DNA of 12,521 nucleotides from an uncultured Lachnospiraceae bacterium (GTDB lineage: Bacteria; Bacillota; Clostridia; Lachnospirales; Lachnospiraceae): assembly GCA_910584325.1 (NCBI GenBank), contig CAJTZH010000080.1, positions 1 to 12,521 of the forward strand. Reading direction: 5' to 3'. A program made the position numbers and the translations under genes. Positions 7,100 to 12,521 of this stretch are shown one piece after another. The notes beneath the pieces were generated by a model that saw only the letters and a list, made by a program, of their open reading frames with translations, had not been told where the DNA came from and searched no databases. Numbering within the stretch: the stretch's first letter is position 1; every line of letters begins with the position of its first letter.

Positions 7100-8564
7100 C
7101 TTCCTCTCTCCTTTCGTTTTTCATCATGATTGATAAAGTAAATACGTGATTATTTACCGACCAATCCACCGCACCGTAATATTTTTCCACGGCTTTTTTG
7201 ATGTTGATAAGACCCATACCGTGAATCCCGCTGTCTGTTTTATCCGTTGCCGGAAATTCCGCCTCTTTTTTGCGAATTAACATTCCGTCAAAACTGTTTT
7301 CTATTTCTATAAAAAGCAGTTTCCCTTTCACAAATGAAGATAAACGGACAAAAACCGCTTTCTTTGGTTCTTTCTGTTTTAATTTCCTGCACGCCTCAAT
7401 CGCATTATCCAACGCATTTCCAAGAATAATTCCGATATCGTAACCATGAACTGCCATATCAGGCGGAAACCAAAGGTTTTGCGCGTCCATTGTAAAATCC
7501 GGTATATCCCTGATGATGTCATGATATTTCATATCAAGCAGAATATCCGCAACACCGTTTCCCGTCCGAAACGTAAAATCCAGTCTGTCCATGCTTTTAT
7601 TCAAATCTGCTAAGTATGACTGAAGCTGTTCGTCCTTTTTTTCTCCGCTCTGCGCCGCAAGCTGTAAAATCACGGAAAGCGTATTTTTCATATCATGCTT
7701 CATCCCCCGGATTCCGCAATGAATCCGCTCCAGTTCCTCTAAATGCTCCCCAAGATTATGAACCTGCTTTTCCAGAATCATTCTGCCGCTTTTTTCCCTG
7801 TTGAGATTCAGCATATCCTGAAACAGTTTCACCCCACATAATATAGAAAATAACGCTGACAAAAGAATGAGCGGAACCAGCAAAAGCAGCACGGGATATC
7901 TGTCAAACAGTAATTCTGCGACGCCGTTATTTACGGTTATGATAATAATCCGCAAAAACACGCAGATAAGCAGTCCCACAAGTCCCGGCGTTACCAGAAA
8001 CCAAAGCTCTGTTTTCCGAAATTCCACGTTTTCCTCACGAAAATACGATGCCGTCTTTTTCAGTGAAAAAAAGAGCAAAAACGCGTATGTCGCCTGCATC
8101 AGCAGTTGGGACAATACGAGCGTCATTTCTGTGAGCATCTCAAGGTTTTCACTAAACCATCCGAACCGTTCCATGCCCCAGACCCACACGTCCATCAGCC
8201 TGCTCCCCGCCATTAAAACCATATATGACAGAAAAAAACTGATTTCATTGACCGCGAGAAATGTTACAACAAGAAATACCGTAACCGCTTTTGCCGCCTT
8301 ATAAAAGCAAACTGCGAGAACAGATAATATACATACCGTCAAAATCAGCCGTTCAAACGTTCTTAGCGTTCCGTAATCCACGGTCAGCATATTAGCAGCG
8401 GTTACCTGAAATATTGCATAGAAAACTGCTACACAAATTCCCGTCGGTAGGAAACGAATTTTGATGCGTCTGTATTCGAGAAAATTTCCGTAAAAAAACT
8501 GCAGGCAGAATCCCTGTAACAGCACGGAAATGATTTCCAGCACATTACCAAATAAATGAACCAT
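7089..8564 (-). CDS. AgrC-like membrane sensor histidine kinase 2 (GHKL ATPase)
   Basis: 491 residues. Six to seven hydrophobic segments fill about residues 8-247 (8-26, 41-57, 72-88, 93-118, 147-167, 187-210, 223-246). A coiled linker follows, then the phosphoacceptor motif GMKHDMKNT with His290. The catalytic part has an N box at about 380-388 (ILGNALDNA) and a G box near 448-454 (IHGMGLI). It is the same architecture as kinase 1 but clearly diverged in the sensor half. Its ATG overlaps the end of response regulator 2 by 20 bases, after GGAGG, and its own end overlaps the DUF6033-type gene, so all three are translated as a coupled set. The stimulus is unknown; peptide sensing is inferred from the AgrC-like layout. 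Confidence 0.92.
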   Translation of the reverse strand: MVHLFGNVLEIISVLLQGFCLQFFYGNFLEYRRIKIRFLPTGICVAVFYAIFQVTAANMLTVDYGTLRTFERLILTVCILSVLAVCFYKAAKAVTVFLVVTFLAVNEISFFLSYMVLMAGSRLMDVWVWGMERFGWFSENLEMLTEMTLVLSQLLMQATYAFLLFFSLKKTASYFREENVEFRKTELWFLVTPGLVGLLICVFLRIIIITVNNGVAELLFDRYPVLLLLVPLILLSALFSILCGVKLFQDMLNLNREKSGRMILEKQVHNLGEHLEELERIHCGIRGMKHDMKNTLSVILQLAAQSGEKKDEQLQSYLADLNKSMDRLDFTFRTGNGVADILLDMKYHDIIRDIPDFTMDAQNLWFPPDMAVHGYDIGIILGNALDNAIEACRKLKQKEPKKAVFVRLSSFVKGKLLFIEIENSFDGMLIRKKEAEFPATDKTDSGIHGMGLINIKKAVEKYYGAVDWSVNNHVFTLSIMMKNERREEDGV

Positions 8565-9279
8565 TTCCCAGTCCTCCGTTTTTCACAAACCGCATATATG
8601 TCTTGACAAATTCGCTATATTTTTCTTTTGACAGATAAACGGTTTCTCCATTGCTTAAGGTGATGTCTTCACCGCTGTATTCCGCAATATAAATCATATT
8701 GACAAGATACCCTCTGTGACAGCGGTAAAAGCCGCTGCCAAGCTGTGATTCCAGTTCGTTCATGGACGCGTATATTTCGATATTCTTTTCTTTTGTGTGA
8801 ATTTCCACCTTTTTTCCTCTGCTTTCAACATACAGAATATCGTTTTTGAGAAATGTCATACTCCGTTTTTTTGTCCTGATGAGCAGCGGTTCCTGCTCCT
8901 GTTTTCTGCGGCTTTCGACCTCCCATGCCGCGCGTCGGAGCACTTCCGTAAATTTCGTTTCATCGATGGGTTTTAGCAGATAGTGAAATGCCGACACATC
9001 AAACGCCTCAAACACATATTCTTTCATCGCCGTAATAAAAATAATGACCGTTTTATCATTCTGTTTTTCACGCAGCGCTCTCGCCGTTTCAATGCCGTTT
9101 ATACCGTCCATCTGTATGTCAAGAAATACCATGTCATACAATTTTTCTGCCGCCAGCAGCTTCCTTCCCGAATCATAAATGTCAATACAAGAATCTGCCA
9201 TTCGTTTTTCAATCAACTCTTTTATCTGCCGGCAAATGACTTCTTCATCATCGCATACCGCTATATTCAAAACGTTCAT
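8545..9279 (-). CDS. AgrA-like LytTR response regulator 2
   Basis: 244 residues from the ATG at 9277-9279. This start is preferred over the longer open frame because the receiver domain begins at residue 4 (LNIAVCDDEE) and AGGAAGCGGAG lies just before it. The phosphoacceptor is D54 in VFLDIQMDG; TA and KP motifs follow in 'ITAMKEY' and 'LLKPI'. The LytTR domain spans about 138-236, with 'FYRCHRGYLVN'. It overlaps kinase 2 and is its expected partner. It differs from regulator 1 in the DNA-contacting half, consistent with the different repeat sequence upstream. It probably activates its own operon and might also affect the divergent cyclase-like gene. Confidence 0.93.
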   Translation of the reverse strand: MNVLNIAVCDDEEVICRQIKELIEKRMADSCIDIYDSGRKLLAAEKLYDMVFLDIQMDGINGIETARALREKQNDKTVIIFITAMKEYVFEAFDVSAFHYLLKPIDETKFTEVLRRAAWEVESRRKQEQEPLLIRTKKRSMTFLKNDILYVESRGKKVEIHTKEKNIEIYASMNELESQLGSGFYRCHRGYLVNMIYIAEYSGEDITLSNGETVYLSKEKYSEFVKTYMRFVKNGGLGNGSFIW

Positions 9280-9309
9280 CTCCGCTTCCTGTCCAAATAA
9301 AATATGTAC

Positions 9310-9338
9310 TTTATAGTTACCTGTTATATCGGCACAAA
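9310..9338 (-). promoter_or_regulatory. Candidate promoter(s) of two-component system 2
   Basis: Two -10 options lie on the minus strand: TATAAA (9310-9315) with TTTGTG 17 bases upstream (9333-9338), or TATAAC (9323-9328) with no useful -35. The second would place the direct repeats 32 bases upstream of the -10, close to the 29-base arrangement in system 1. Confidence 0.4.
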
Positions 9339-9359
9339 TACAGCATACTTTCGTCAATA

Positions 9360-9389
9360 GGAACGAAACCGTCCGCAAAGGGAATGAAA
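9360..9389 (-). promoter_or_regulatory. Putative LytTR operator 2: two direct repeats with 21-bp spacing
   Basis: On the plus strand GGAACGAAA (9360-9368) and GGAATGAAA (9381-9389) match at 8 of 9 positions and start 21 bp apart, i.e. 9 bp plus a 12-bp spacer. This is the layout known for AgrA-type LytTR regulators. The sequence differs from the system 1 repeats. They lie between the two divergent genes, so both could be under control. Confidence 0.6.
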
Positions 9390-9437
9390 TGAGTAAAAAT
9401 ACTTTTTTATGGAAAAAATAAGAATGATTTGATTATC

Positions 9438-9475
9438 GAAACCTGATGAAACACAAAATGAAACGAGGAAGAAAC
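9438..9475 (+). promoter_or_regulatory. Phased GAAAC repeats in the leader of the cyclase-like gene
   Basis: GAAAC occurs at 9438, 9448, 9460 and 9471, spacings of 10, 12 and 11 bp, directly before the start codon at 9477. The ribosome site GAGGAAG (9465-9471) sits among them. Helical-turn spacing hints at a protein-binding site, but the leader is short and A-rich, so chance is possible. Confidence 0.3.
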
Positions 9476-9476
9476 G

Positions 9477-10322
9477 ATGCAGGAAACATTTTACGGCTGG
9501 TATCTGAAATGTCAGTCTGATACCGGCACGCTGGCAGTCATACCGGCAATTCACCACACAAAACATCGCACAACATGTTCTATCCAGCTCATTACCGATA
9601 ACACGGCACAAACCGTCACATTTCCCGGCAAAGCATTCTGCCGCAGAGGAAAAATGATTTCTATCGAAAAAAACTACTTTAGTCCGAGAGGTATGCGGCT
9701 GTCTGTCAACACGCCGAATCTATCCGTCAAAGGCGTGCTTCAATTCGAAGCTCTCACACCGTTAAAATATGACATTATGGGGCCGTTCGCGCTGATACCG
9801 TTTATGGAATGCCGCCATCATGTATGGAGTATGCGCCATGCGGTTCGCGGAACGGTATCTGTAAATGAGAAAAACTATTCCTTTCAAAACGCCTACGGAT
9901 ATTGGGAGGGCGATTCGGGCAGGTCTTTTCCCAAAGAATACGCGTGGACGCAGTGCCTGTTTCCGGAAGGTTCCCTTATGCTCTCCGTTGCCGATATTCC
10001 GATGGCAGGTCTGCGCTTTACGGGAATTATCGGGGTTGTGCTGTGGAAAGGACGGGAATACAGACTTGCTACCTATCTGGGCGCAAGAGCGGTTACTATC
10101 GAAAACGGTGTTCTGCGCATTGTTCAGAACGATATGAGACTGGAAGTCCGGTTACTGGAAAAAAATCCCCATCCTTTGAATGCTCCCGTCATGGGAAATA
10201 TGACGCGGACCATCCACGAAAGCGCCGCCTGCACGGCATACTACCGCTTTCAAAAAGCCGGTCAGACGCTTTTTTCTATTAAAAACAGCCGGGCTTCGTT
10301 TGAATACGAGTATTCCACATAA
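9477..10322 (+). CDS. Tocopherol cyclase-like family protein
   Basis: 281 residues, the only plus-strand gene. It resembles the bacterial branch of the tocopherol cyclase-like family: an N-terminal 'FYGWYLKCQ' strand, a central 'PF..IPFMECRHHV' and 'HAVRGTVSVN', then the signature 'GYWEGDSGRSFPKEYAWTQC' (about residues 141-160), and a C-terminal beta-rich half. In plants the family closes the chromanol ring of vitamin E; in anaerobic clostridia no tocopherol pathway is expected, so the true substrate is unknown and may be another lipid-like or hydrophobic molecule. There is no signal peptide. GAGGAAG precedes the ATG by 5 bases. It is divergent from response regulator 2, with the 21-bp repeats between them, and ends in a shared bidirectional terminator. 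Confidence 0.8.
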   Translation: MQETFYGWYLKCQSDTGTLAVIPAIHHTKHRTTCSIQLITDNTAQTVTFPGKAFCRRGKMISIEKNYFSPRGMRLSVNTPNLSVKGVLQFEALTPLKYDIMGPFALIPFMECRHHVWSMRHAVRGTVSVNEKNYSFQNAYGYWEGDSGRSFPKEYAWTQCLFPEGSLMLSVADIPMAGLRFTGIIGVVLWKGREYRLATYLGARAVTIENGVLRIVQNDMRLEVRLLEKNPHPLNAPVMGNMTRTIHESAACTAYYRFQKAGQTLFSIKNSRASFEYEYST

Positions 10323-10355
10323 AAACAGGCTGTGAAAGTCTGCACAGCCTGTTTT
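10322..10355. terminator. Bidirectional intrinsic terminator
   Basis: A 13-bp perfect stem, AAAACAGGCTGTG (10322-10334) with CACAGCCTGTTTT (10343-10355), around an 8-base loop. The arms end in A and T runs, so it works in both directions for the converging cyclase-like gene and the ELTE-repeat gene. The left arm begins at the last base of the cyclase-like stop codon. Confidence 0.85.
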
Positions 10356-10357
10356 GG

Positions 10358-11008
10358 TTAAATCCTGATATCCAACGCCCGATACAATTTATGAAATTCG
10401 TTTATTTTTTCCGCCTCCGACAAACTGTCCGCGTTTTCCAAAACGGACGCCGCCATATTGTCCGACAGCTCTTCCTGCGAAAGATTCTCCGAAAGCGCTT
10501 CCGTCATTTCCTCCGTCAATTCTTCCGTGAGATTTTCTGTCAGTTCCTCCGTTAGTTCTTCTGTTAATTCTTCGGTGAGCTCCTCGAGTTCTTCCATCGT
10601 TTCTGACAGCAGACCCTCGTTCTCGTCCGTTCCACGCGCTTCCTCGACAAGTTCCTCCAGCCGTTCCTCCTGCGTCTTTGGTTCGAGCTTTTCTGCCGCT
10701 TTGGCAATCTCTTCTCCACGCTCTTTTGCTTCTTCCATTACATGGAACATCTGGGAGTTATTATATTCTTGTTTCGCTGCTGCTATCTGATCTTCATAAG
10801 TATGAAACAACTCCAGTTTTCTGCTGATTTCTTCCATGCTGTCGCCCGTCATGTTTTTCAGATTGTCTTTCTGATTTTCCAGAAACGCAATCTGATTATC
10901 CCGCTTTTCCTGCCGCTGTAATTTTTCCTGCGTGCTTTTTAAACCGCCGTTTTGAAACAGATTTCTGTTTCCTACAAAAAAACTGTTTTGTTGTAACTGT
11001 ATCTTCAT
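10358..11008 (-). CDS. Acidic coiled-coil protein with ELTE repeats, function unknown
   Basis: 216 residues from the ATG at 11006-11008, chosen because AGGAGG lies 7 bases before it; the open frame continues 54 codons further upstream to the XRE stop. The N-terminus 'MKIQLQQNSFFVGNRNLFQ' is followed by a long charged helical region (about 25-120), then a strongly acidic block of four-residue ELTE repeats (about 143-174), then a 40-residue tail. It has no signal peptide or membrane segment. Similar proteins of Lachnospiraceae come to mind but without any known function. It converges on the cyclase-like gene and follows the XRE regulator on the same strand. Cytoplasmic, elongated and probably self-associating is the most that can be inferred. 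Confidence 0.75.
   Translation of the reverse strand: MKIQLQQNSFFVGNRNLFQNGGLKSTQEKLQRQEKRDNQIAFLENQKDNLKNMTGDSMEEISRKLELFHTYEDQIAAAKQEYNNSQMFHVMEEAKERGEEIAKAAEKLEPKTQEERLEELVEEARGTDENEGLLSETMEELEELTEELTEELTEELTENLTEELTEEMTEALSENLSQEELSDNMAASVLENADSLSEAEKINEFHKLYRALDIRI
10485..10582 (-). repeat. In-frame ELTE tandem repeats
   Basis: Residues about 143-174 of the acidic protein repeat the unit E-L-T-E, with drift to N-L-T-E, E-M-T-E, A-L-S-E and N-L-S-Q. At DNA level the 12-base unit varies at synonymous sites (TCC/TCT, GTC/GTT/GTG), so it is an old or selected repeat rather than a fresh slippage tract. Confidence 0.8.
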
Positions 11009-11170
11009 GTAACCGCCTCCTGTCGCTTCTGCCTGATACTGGTCAGCATAAAAAGTCTGACCGCAATGATTGATTTTTATAGTAGTATTTTCGGCACGTT
11101 CTTTCCGATACAAAAGCGAAATGTCATGAATCGCCTGGTTTTTGTTGTAAACTCCCAGTCCCAGGAAAAC
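11009..11170 (-). other. Open stretch in frame with the ELTE-repeat gene; possible remnant of an upstream gene
   Basis: The 162 bases between the XRE stop codon and the ELTE gene start contain no stop in the ELTE frame. The translation looks protein-like: 'GLGVYNKNQAIHDISLLYRK', then 'TTIKINHCGQTFYADQYQAE' and 'ATGGGY'. There is no ATG in this frame; only a TTG at 11111-11113 without a ribosome site. It may be the tail of a lost gene that ran into the ELTE gene, or an N-terminal extension read from a rare start. Confidence 0.35.
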
Positions 11171-11782
11171 TTAGACAAAAAGCCGCCCCAATAACAGACA
11201 AATCAAAAAAGCGATAATGCCGCTGCACAGTGCTAACAAAACCTTCTGATATGGCCGTTTTCCCGTTTCCTGCCATTTTTCCATCTCATCCAATCTTTTG
11301 CCCTGCATAAACGCCACAATTTCTTTGTAAGTATGAATATCGTTTTCTTTTTTTATCTGCTCTGCCTTATACGCGAACAGCAGCGTGACAGCAAATAATG
11401 TCCCCCACGGTATAAAGGCATAAAAGCCCAGCCATGCGGCAAGCGGCACCGCCAAAATAACCGTTGCCACAAGCAGAATTGTGTAAATCATACCGTATCT
11501 GTTTAATTTCTGAATTTCCGCTTCCTTTATTTCTTTTTCCATCATTTCAACATCTCCTTTTACTAATTGGTCAAGAGATACATTGAATAATGCGCTTAAA
11601 AGAAGCAGACTGTGAATGTCGGGATAGTTTTTCCCGTTTTCCCAATTCGAAATGCTCTGTCTGCTCACATAAATTTTTTCGGCTAATTCTTCCTGAGAAA
11701 GATTCAGACTATCCCGGTACTTTTTTATCTGACTGGGAAGTACCCAGCAATTTCCCTGTTCTGTCTTCATAGCAGCTCCCAT
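11171..11782 (-). CDS. XRE-family regulator with C-terminal membrane segments
   Basis: 203 residues from the ATG at 11780-11782, set by a perfect AAAGGAGG eight bases upstream; the open frame extends further but without support. Residues about 16-75 form a Cro/CI-type helix-turn-helix ('LNLSQEELAEKIYVSRQSIS', then NWENGKNYPD). A charged linker (78-95) leads to hydrophobic segments at about 97-117 and 119-138 and a last one at 181-200. Such XRE proteins with membrane tails are common in Firmicutes, often small local regulators; a membrane-tethered repressor is inferred. It has its own promoter and a palindrome in its leader that could be its operator. Its stop codon is directly followed by the open stretch leading into the ELTE gene, so the two may be co-transcribed. 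Confidence 0.88.
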   Translation of the reverse strand: MGAAMKTEQGNCWVLPSQIKKYRDSLNLSQEELAEKIYVSRQSISNWENGKNYPDIHSLLLLSALFNVSLDQLVKGDVEMMEKEIKEAEIQKLNRYGMIYTILLVATVILAVPLAAWLGFYAFIPWGTLFAVTLLFAYKAEQIKKENDIHTYKEIVAFMQGKRLDEMEKWQETGKRPYQKVLLALCSGIIAFLICLLLGRLFV

Positions 11783-11805
11783 TTTTATTACCTCCTTTGG
11801 TGTAA

Positions 11806-11829
11806 ATTTGTACTCCTGACAATACAAAT
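11806..11829. promoter_or_regulatory. Palindrome in the leader of the XRE gene, possible operator
   Basis: ATTTGTA (11806-11812) and TACAAAT (11823-11829) are perfect inverted 7-base arms around 10 bases, centred about 35 bases before the XRE start codon. Position and symmetry fit a dimeric XRE repressor site for self-control. Binding is inferred. Confidence 0.4.
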
Positions 11830-11864
11830 ATTATCCTCAGGTTAGCTCAAATTCTACCAAATAT

Positions 11865-11894
11865 ATTTTACATGAGCCGTATTTGCCGTGTCAA
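11865..11894 (-). promoter_or_regulatory. Promoter of the XRE gene
   Basis: On the minus strand a perfect TTGACA (11889-11894), an 18-base spacer and TAAAAT (11865-11870). It gives a leader of roughly 75 bases that contains the palindrome. Confidence 0.65.
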
Positions 11895-11955
11895 ATGTGT
11901 TTTACGTCTGAATTTTTAGACGTTCCGGGTATACAATTCAGTTAAACTATATATT

Positions 11956-12228
11956 TTAAATTTCTATAAACTTGTCACCAGCATTTCGTAACTTACTCGG
12001 AGCTTTTTCTTCACCTATTAATACAACTTGTTTTCCTTTTGCTCTTAATTCTTTTGCAGTATCAGACCACTTTTTTGTGCCTTCATCATTCTGAAGTCCG
12101 CAGACCCGCACCGAGGTTATCCTCCCTTGTTTTTTCGCAGTTTTCATGATGCTGTCGGCTTTTTTATAACTGATATTCTCTGCATCAATATACACCGCCA
12201 CATTTGCCTTTTCTGTTTTCTTCTTCAT
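11956..12228 (-). CDS. Shortened NYN-domain protein (LabA/DUF88-like), central part missing
   Basis: 90 residues with AAAGGAG before the ATG. The first 55 residues match the start of NYN-domain RNases of the PIN-like fold: 'VAVYIDAENISYKKADSIM' with the metal-binding Asp15, then 'VRVCGLQN' and 'KKWSDTAKE'. The last 30, 'LRAKGKQVVLIGEEKAPSKL' followed by 'RNAGDKFIEI', match the end of the same domain. Between them about 60 residues are missing, including the part that normally carries the second and third catalytic acids and the 'SSDSDF' strand. The gene is therefore probably an in-frame internal deletion, without a complete active site. It may still fold or bind partners; alternatively it is a decaying gene with an intact frame. 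A long hairpin lies 40 bases upstream. Confidence 0.7.
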   Translation of the reverse strand: MKKKTEKANVAVYIDAENISYKKADSIMKTAKKQGRITSVRVCGLQNDEGTKKWSDTAKELRAKGKQVVLIGEEKAPSKLRNAGDKFIEI

Positions 12229-12267
12229 TTTACTTCTCCTTTATATCATGTTTTTTTATATTTAAAA

Positions 12268-12340
12268 AGGGACATCGAATACCGCATATGACGATTCCTC
12301 GTAGGAATCTAAATATCATACGCTCATATTCAATGTCCCT
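12268..12340 (-). ncRNA. Long structured RNA hairpin followed by a U run; terminator, leader element or small RNA
   Basis: Three nested inverted pairs build one long stem: 12268-12281 with 12327-12340 (14 pairs), 12284-12291 with 12316-12323 (8 pairs) and GATTCCT with AGGAATC (12293-12299, 12303-12309). On the plus strand two pairs are mismatches (C-A and A-C), but on the minus strand both become G-U wobbles, so the structure is kept only in minus-strand RNA. The stem is followed on that strand by CCCTTTTT. It sits between a promoter at 12487-12514 and the NYN gene. It could terminate the short upstream transcript or control the NYN gene. Confidence 0.6.
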
Positions 12341-12359
12341 AGAAAATTGTATTCTCTAA

Positions 12360-12437
12360 TTACATTGCCCCGTGTTTTTCTTCGTAAGAGGAACACTCGC
12401 CACAGACAAATTTGCCCTCGCTTTCAATAATCCTATT
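12360..12437 (-). pseudogene. Possible tail of a small zinc-ribbon-like gene
   Basis: One frame reads 'IIESEGKFVCGECSSYEE', then KHGAM and a stop at 12360-12362, with a CxxC pair. A stop lies only about 25 codons upstream and there is no ATG, so it is at most the end of a lost gene. An ATG in another frame (MKDNLIGLLK...) gives 31 codons but lacks a ribosome site. Confidence 0.25.
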
Positions 12438-12486
12438 AAGTTATCTTTCATAATAAAAATACCATTCACATCATTATTAAAACGGG

Positions 12487-12514
12487 ATTATACGAAAACC
12501 TCACCTAATTACAA
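12487..12514 (-). promoter_or_regulatory. Promoter reading into the hairpin and NYN gene
   Basis: On the minus strand TTGTAA (12509-12514), a 16-base spacer and a perfect TATAAT (12487-12492). Transcripts would start near 12480, giving a leader of about 250 bases with the long hairpin before the NYN start. Confidence 0.6.
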
Positions 12515-12521
12515 ACGAAAT

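Noticed and set aside
10485..10582. Repeat block as a CRISPR or DNA-level satellite
   Set aside because: The 12-base units are in frame, degenerate at synonymous sites and encode ELTE; there are no spacers.
10989..11152. Further copies of TGTTGTAA at 10989 and 11143 resembling operator 1
   Set aside because: They are 154 bp apart, not 21, and are explained by Gln-Gln and Asn-Lys codons in the ELTE frame.
11908..11927. Hairpin ACGTCT/AGACGT after the NYN gene as a terminator
   Set aside because: Only 6 pairs with an 8-base loop and no U run on either side.

Overview
The window looks like a chromosomal segment of a gut-type clostridium, most likely a Lachnospiraceae member. The grounds are family resemblance (AgrA/AgrC-like LytTR systems, a DUF6033-type protein, an Rpn-type remnant, an HPr with 'GKSAAATKLMALMGLGVK' in place of the Ser46 region), AGGAGG-type ribosome binding sites and moderate G+C. 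No rRNA, tRNA, CRISPR array, intact transposase or phage module was seen. All recognised genes except one are on the minus strand, so the window reads most naturally from right to left.

Region by region in minus-strand order. 12.52-11.96 kb: a promoter, a possible zinc-ribbon gene tail, a long RNA hairpin and a shortened NYN-domain gene. 11.89-11.17 kb: an XRE regulator with membrane segments. 11.17-10.36 kb: an acidic ELTE-repeat protein preceded by an in-frame remnant. 10.32-9.48 kb: the only plus-strand gene, a tocopherol-cyclase-like protein, which shares a bidirectional terminator with the ELTE gene. 9.39-5.60 kb: an overlapping operon of LytTR response regulator 2, AgrC-like kinase 2, a DUF6033-type protein and a frameshifted relative of it, ending at a strong terminator. 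5.41-4.96 kb: an internally deleted Rpn-type gene. 4.90-4.64 kb: HPr. 4.55-3.84 kb: an N-terminal exonuclease piece of a RecQ-type helicase with a downstream remnant in another frame. 3.84-1.64 kb: LytTR response regulator 1 and AgrC-like kinase 1. 1.60-0 kb: a PAS-like/degenerate GGDEF/EAL protein running off the left edge.

Two themes stand out. First, there are two complete AgrA/AgrC-like two-component pairs in the same orientation. Upstream of each regulator lies a pair of direct repeats with exactly 21-bp spacing, but the repeat sequence differs between the two systems, suggesting two insulated autoregulatory circuits. No agrB or agrD partner is visible. System 2 drives (or at least overlaps) the DUF6033-type gene and sits divergent to the cyclase-like gene; system 1 is followed by the EAL gene. 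Second, the spaces between these systems hold worn-down genes: the RecQ-type, Rpn-type and NYN genes all appear to have lost their middles, and the DUF6033-like relative is frameshifted. The window therefore mixes live signalling operons with decayed accessory DNA.
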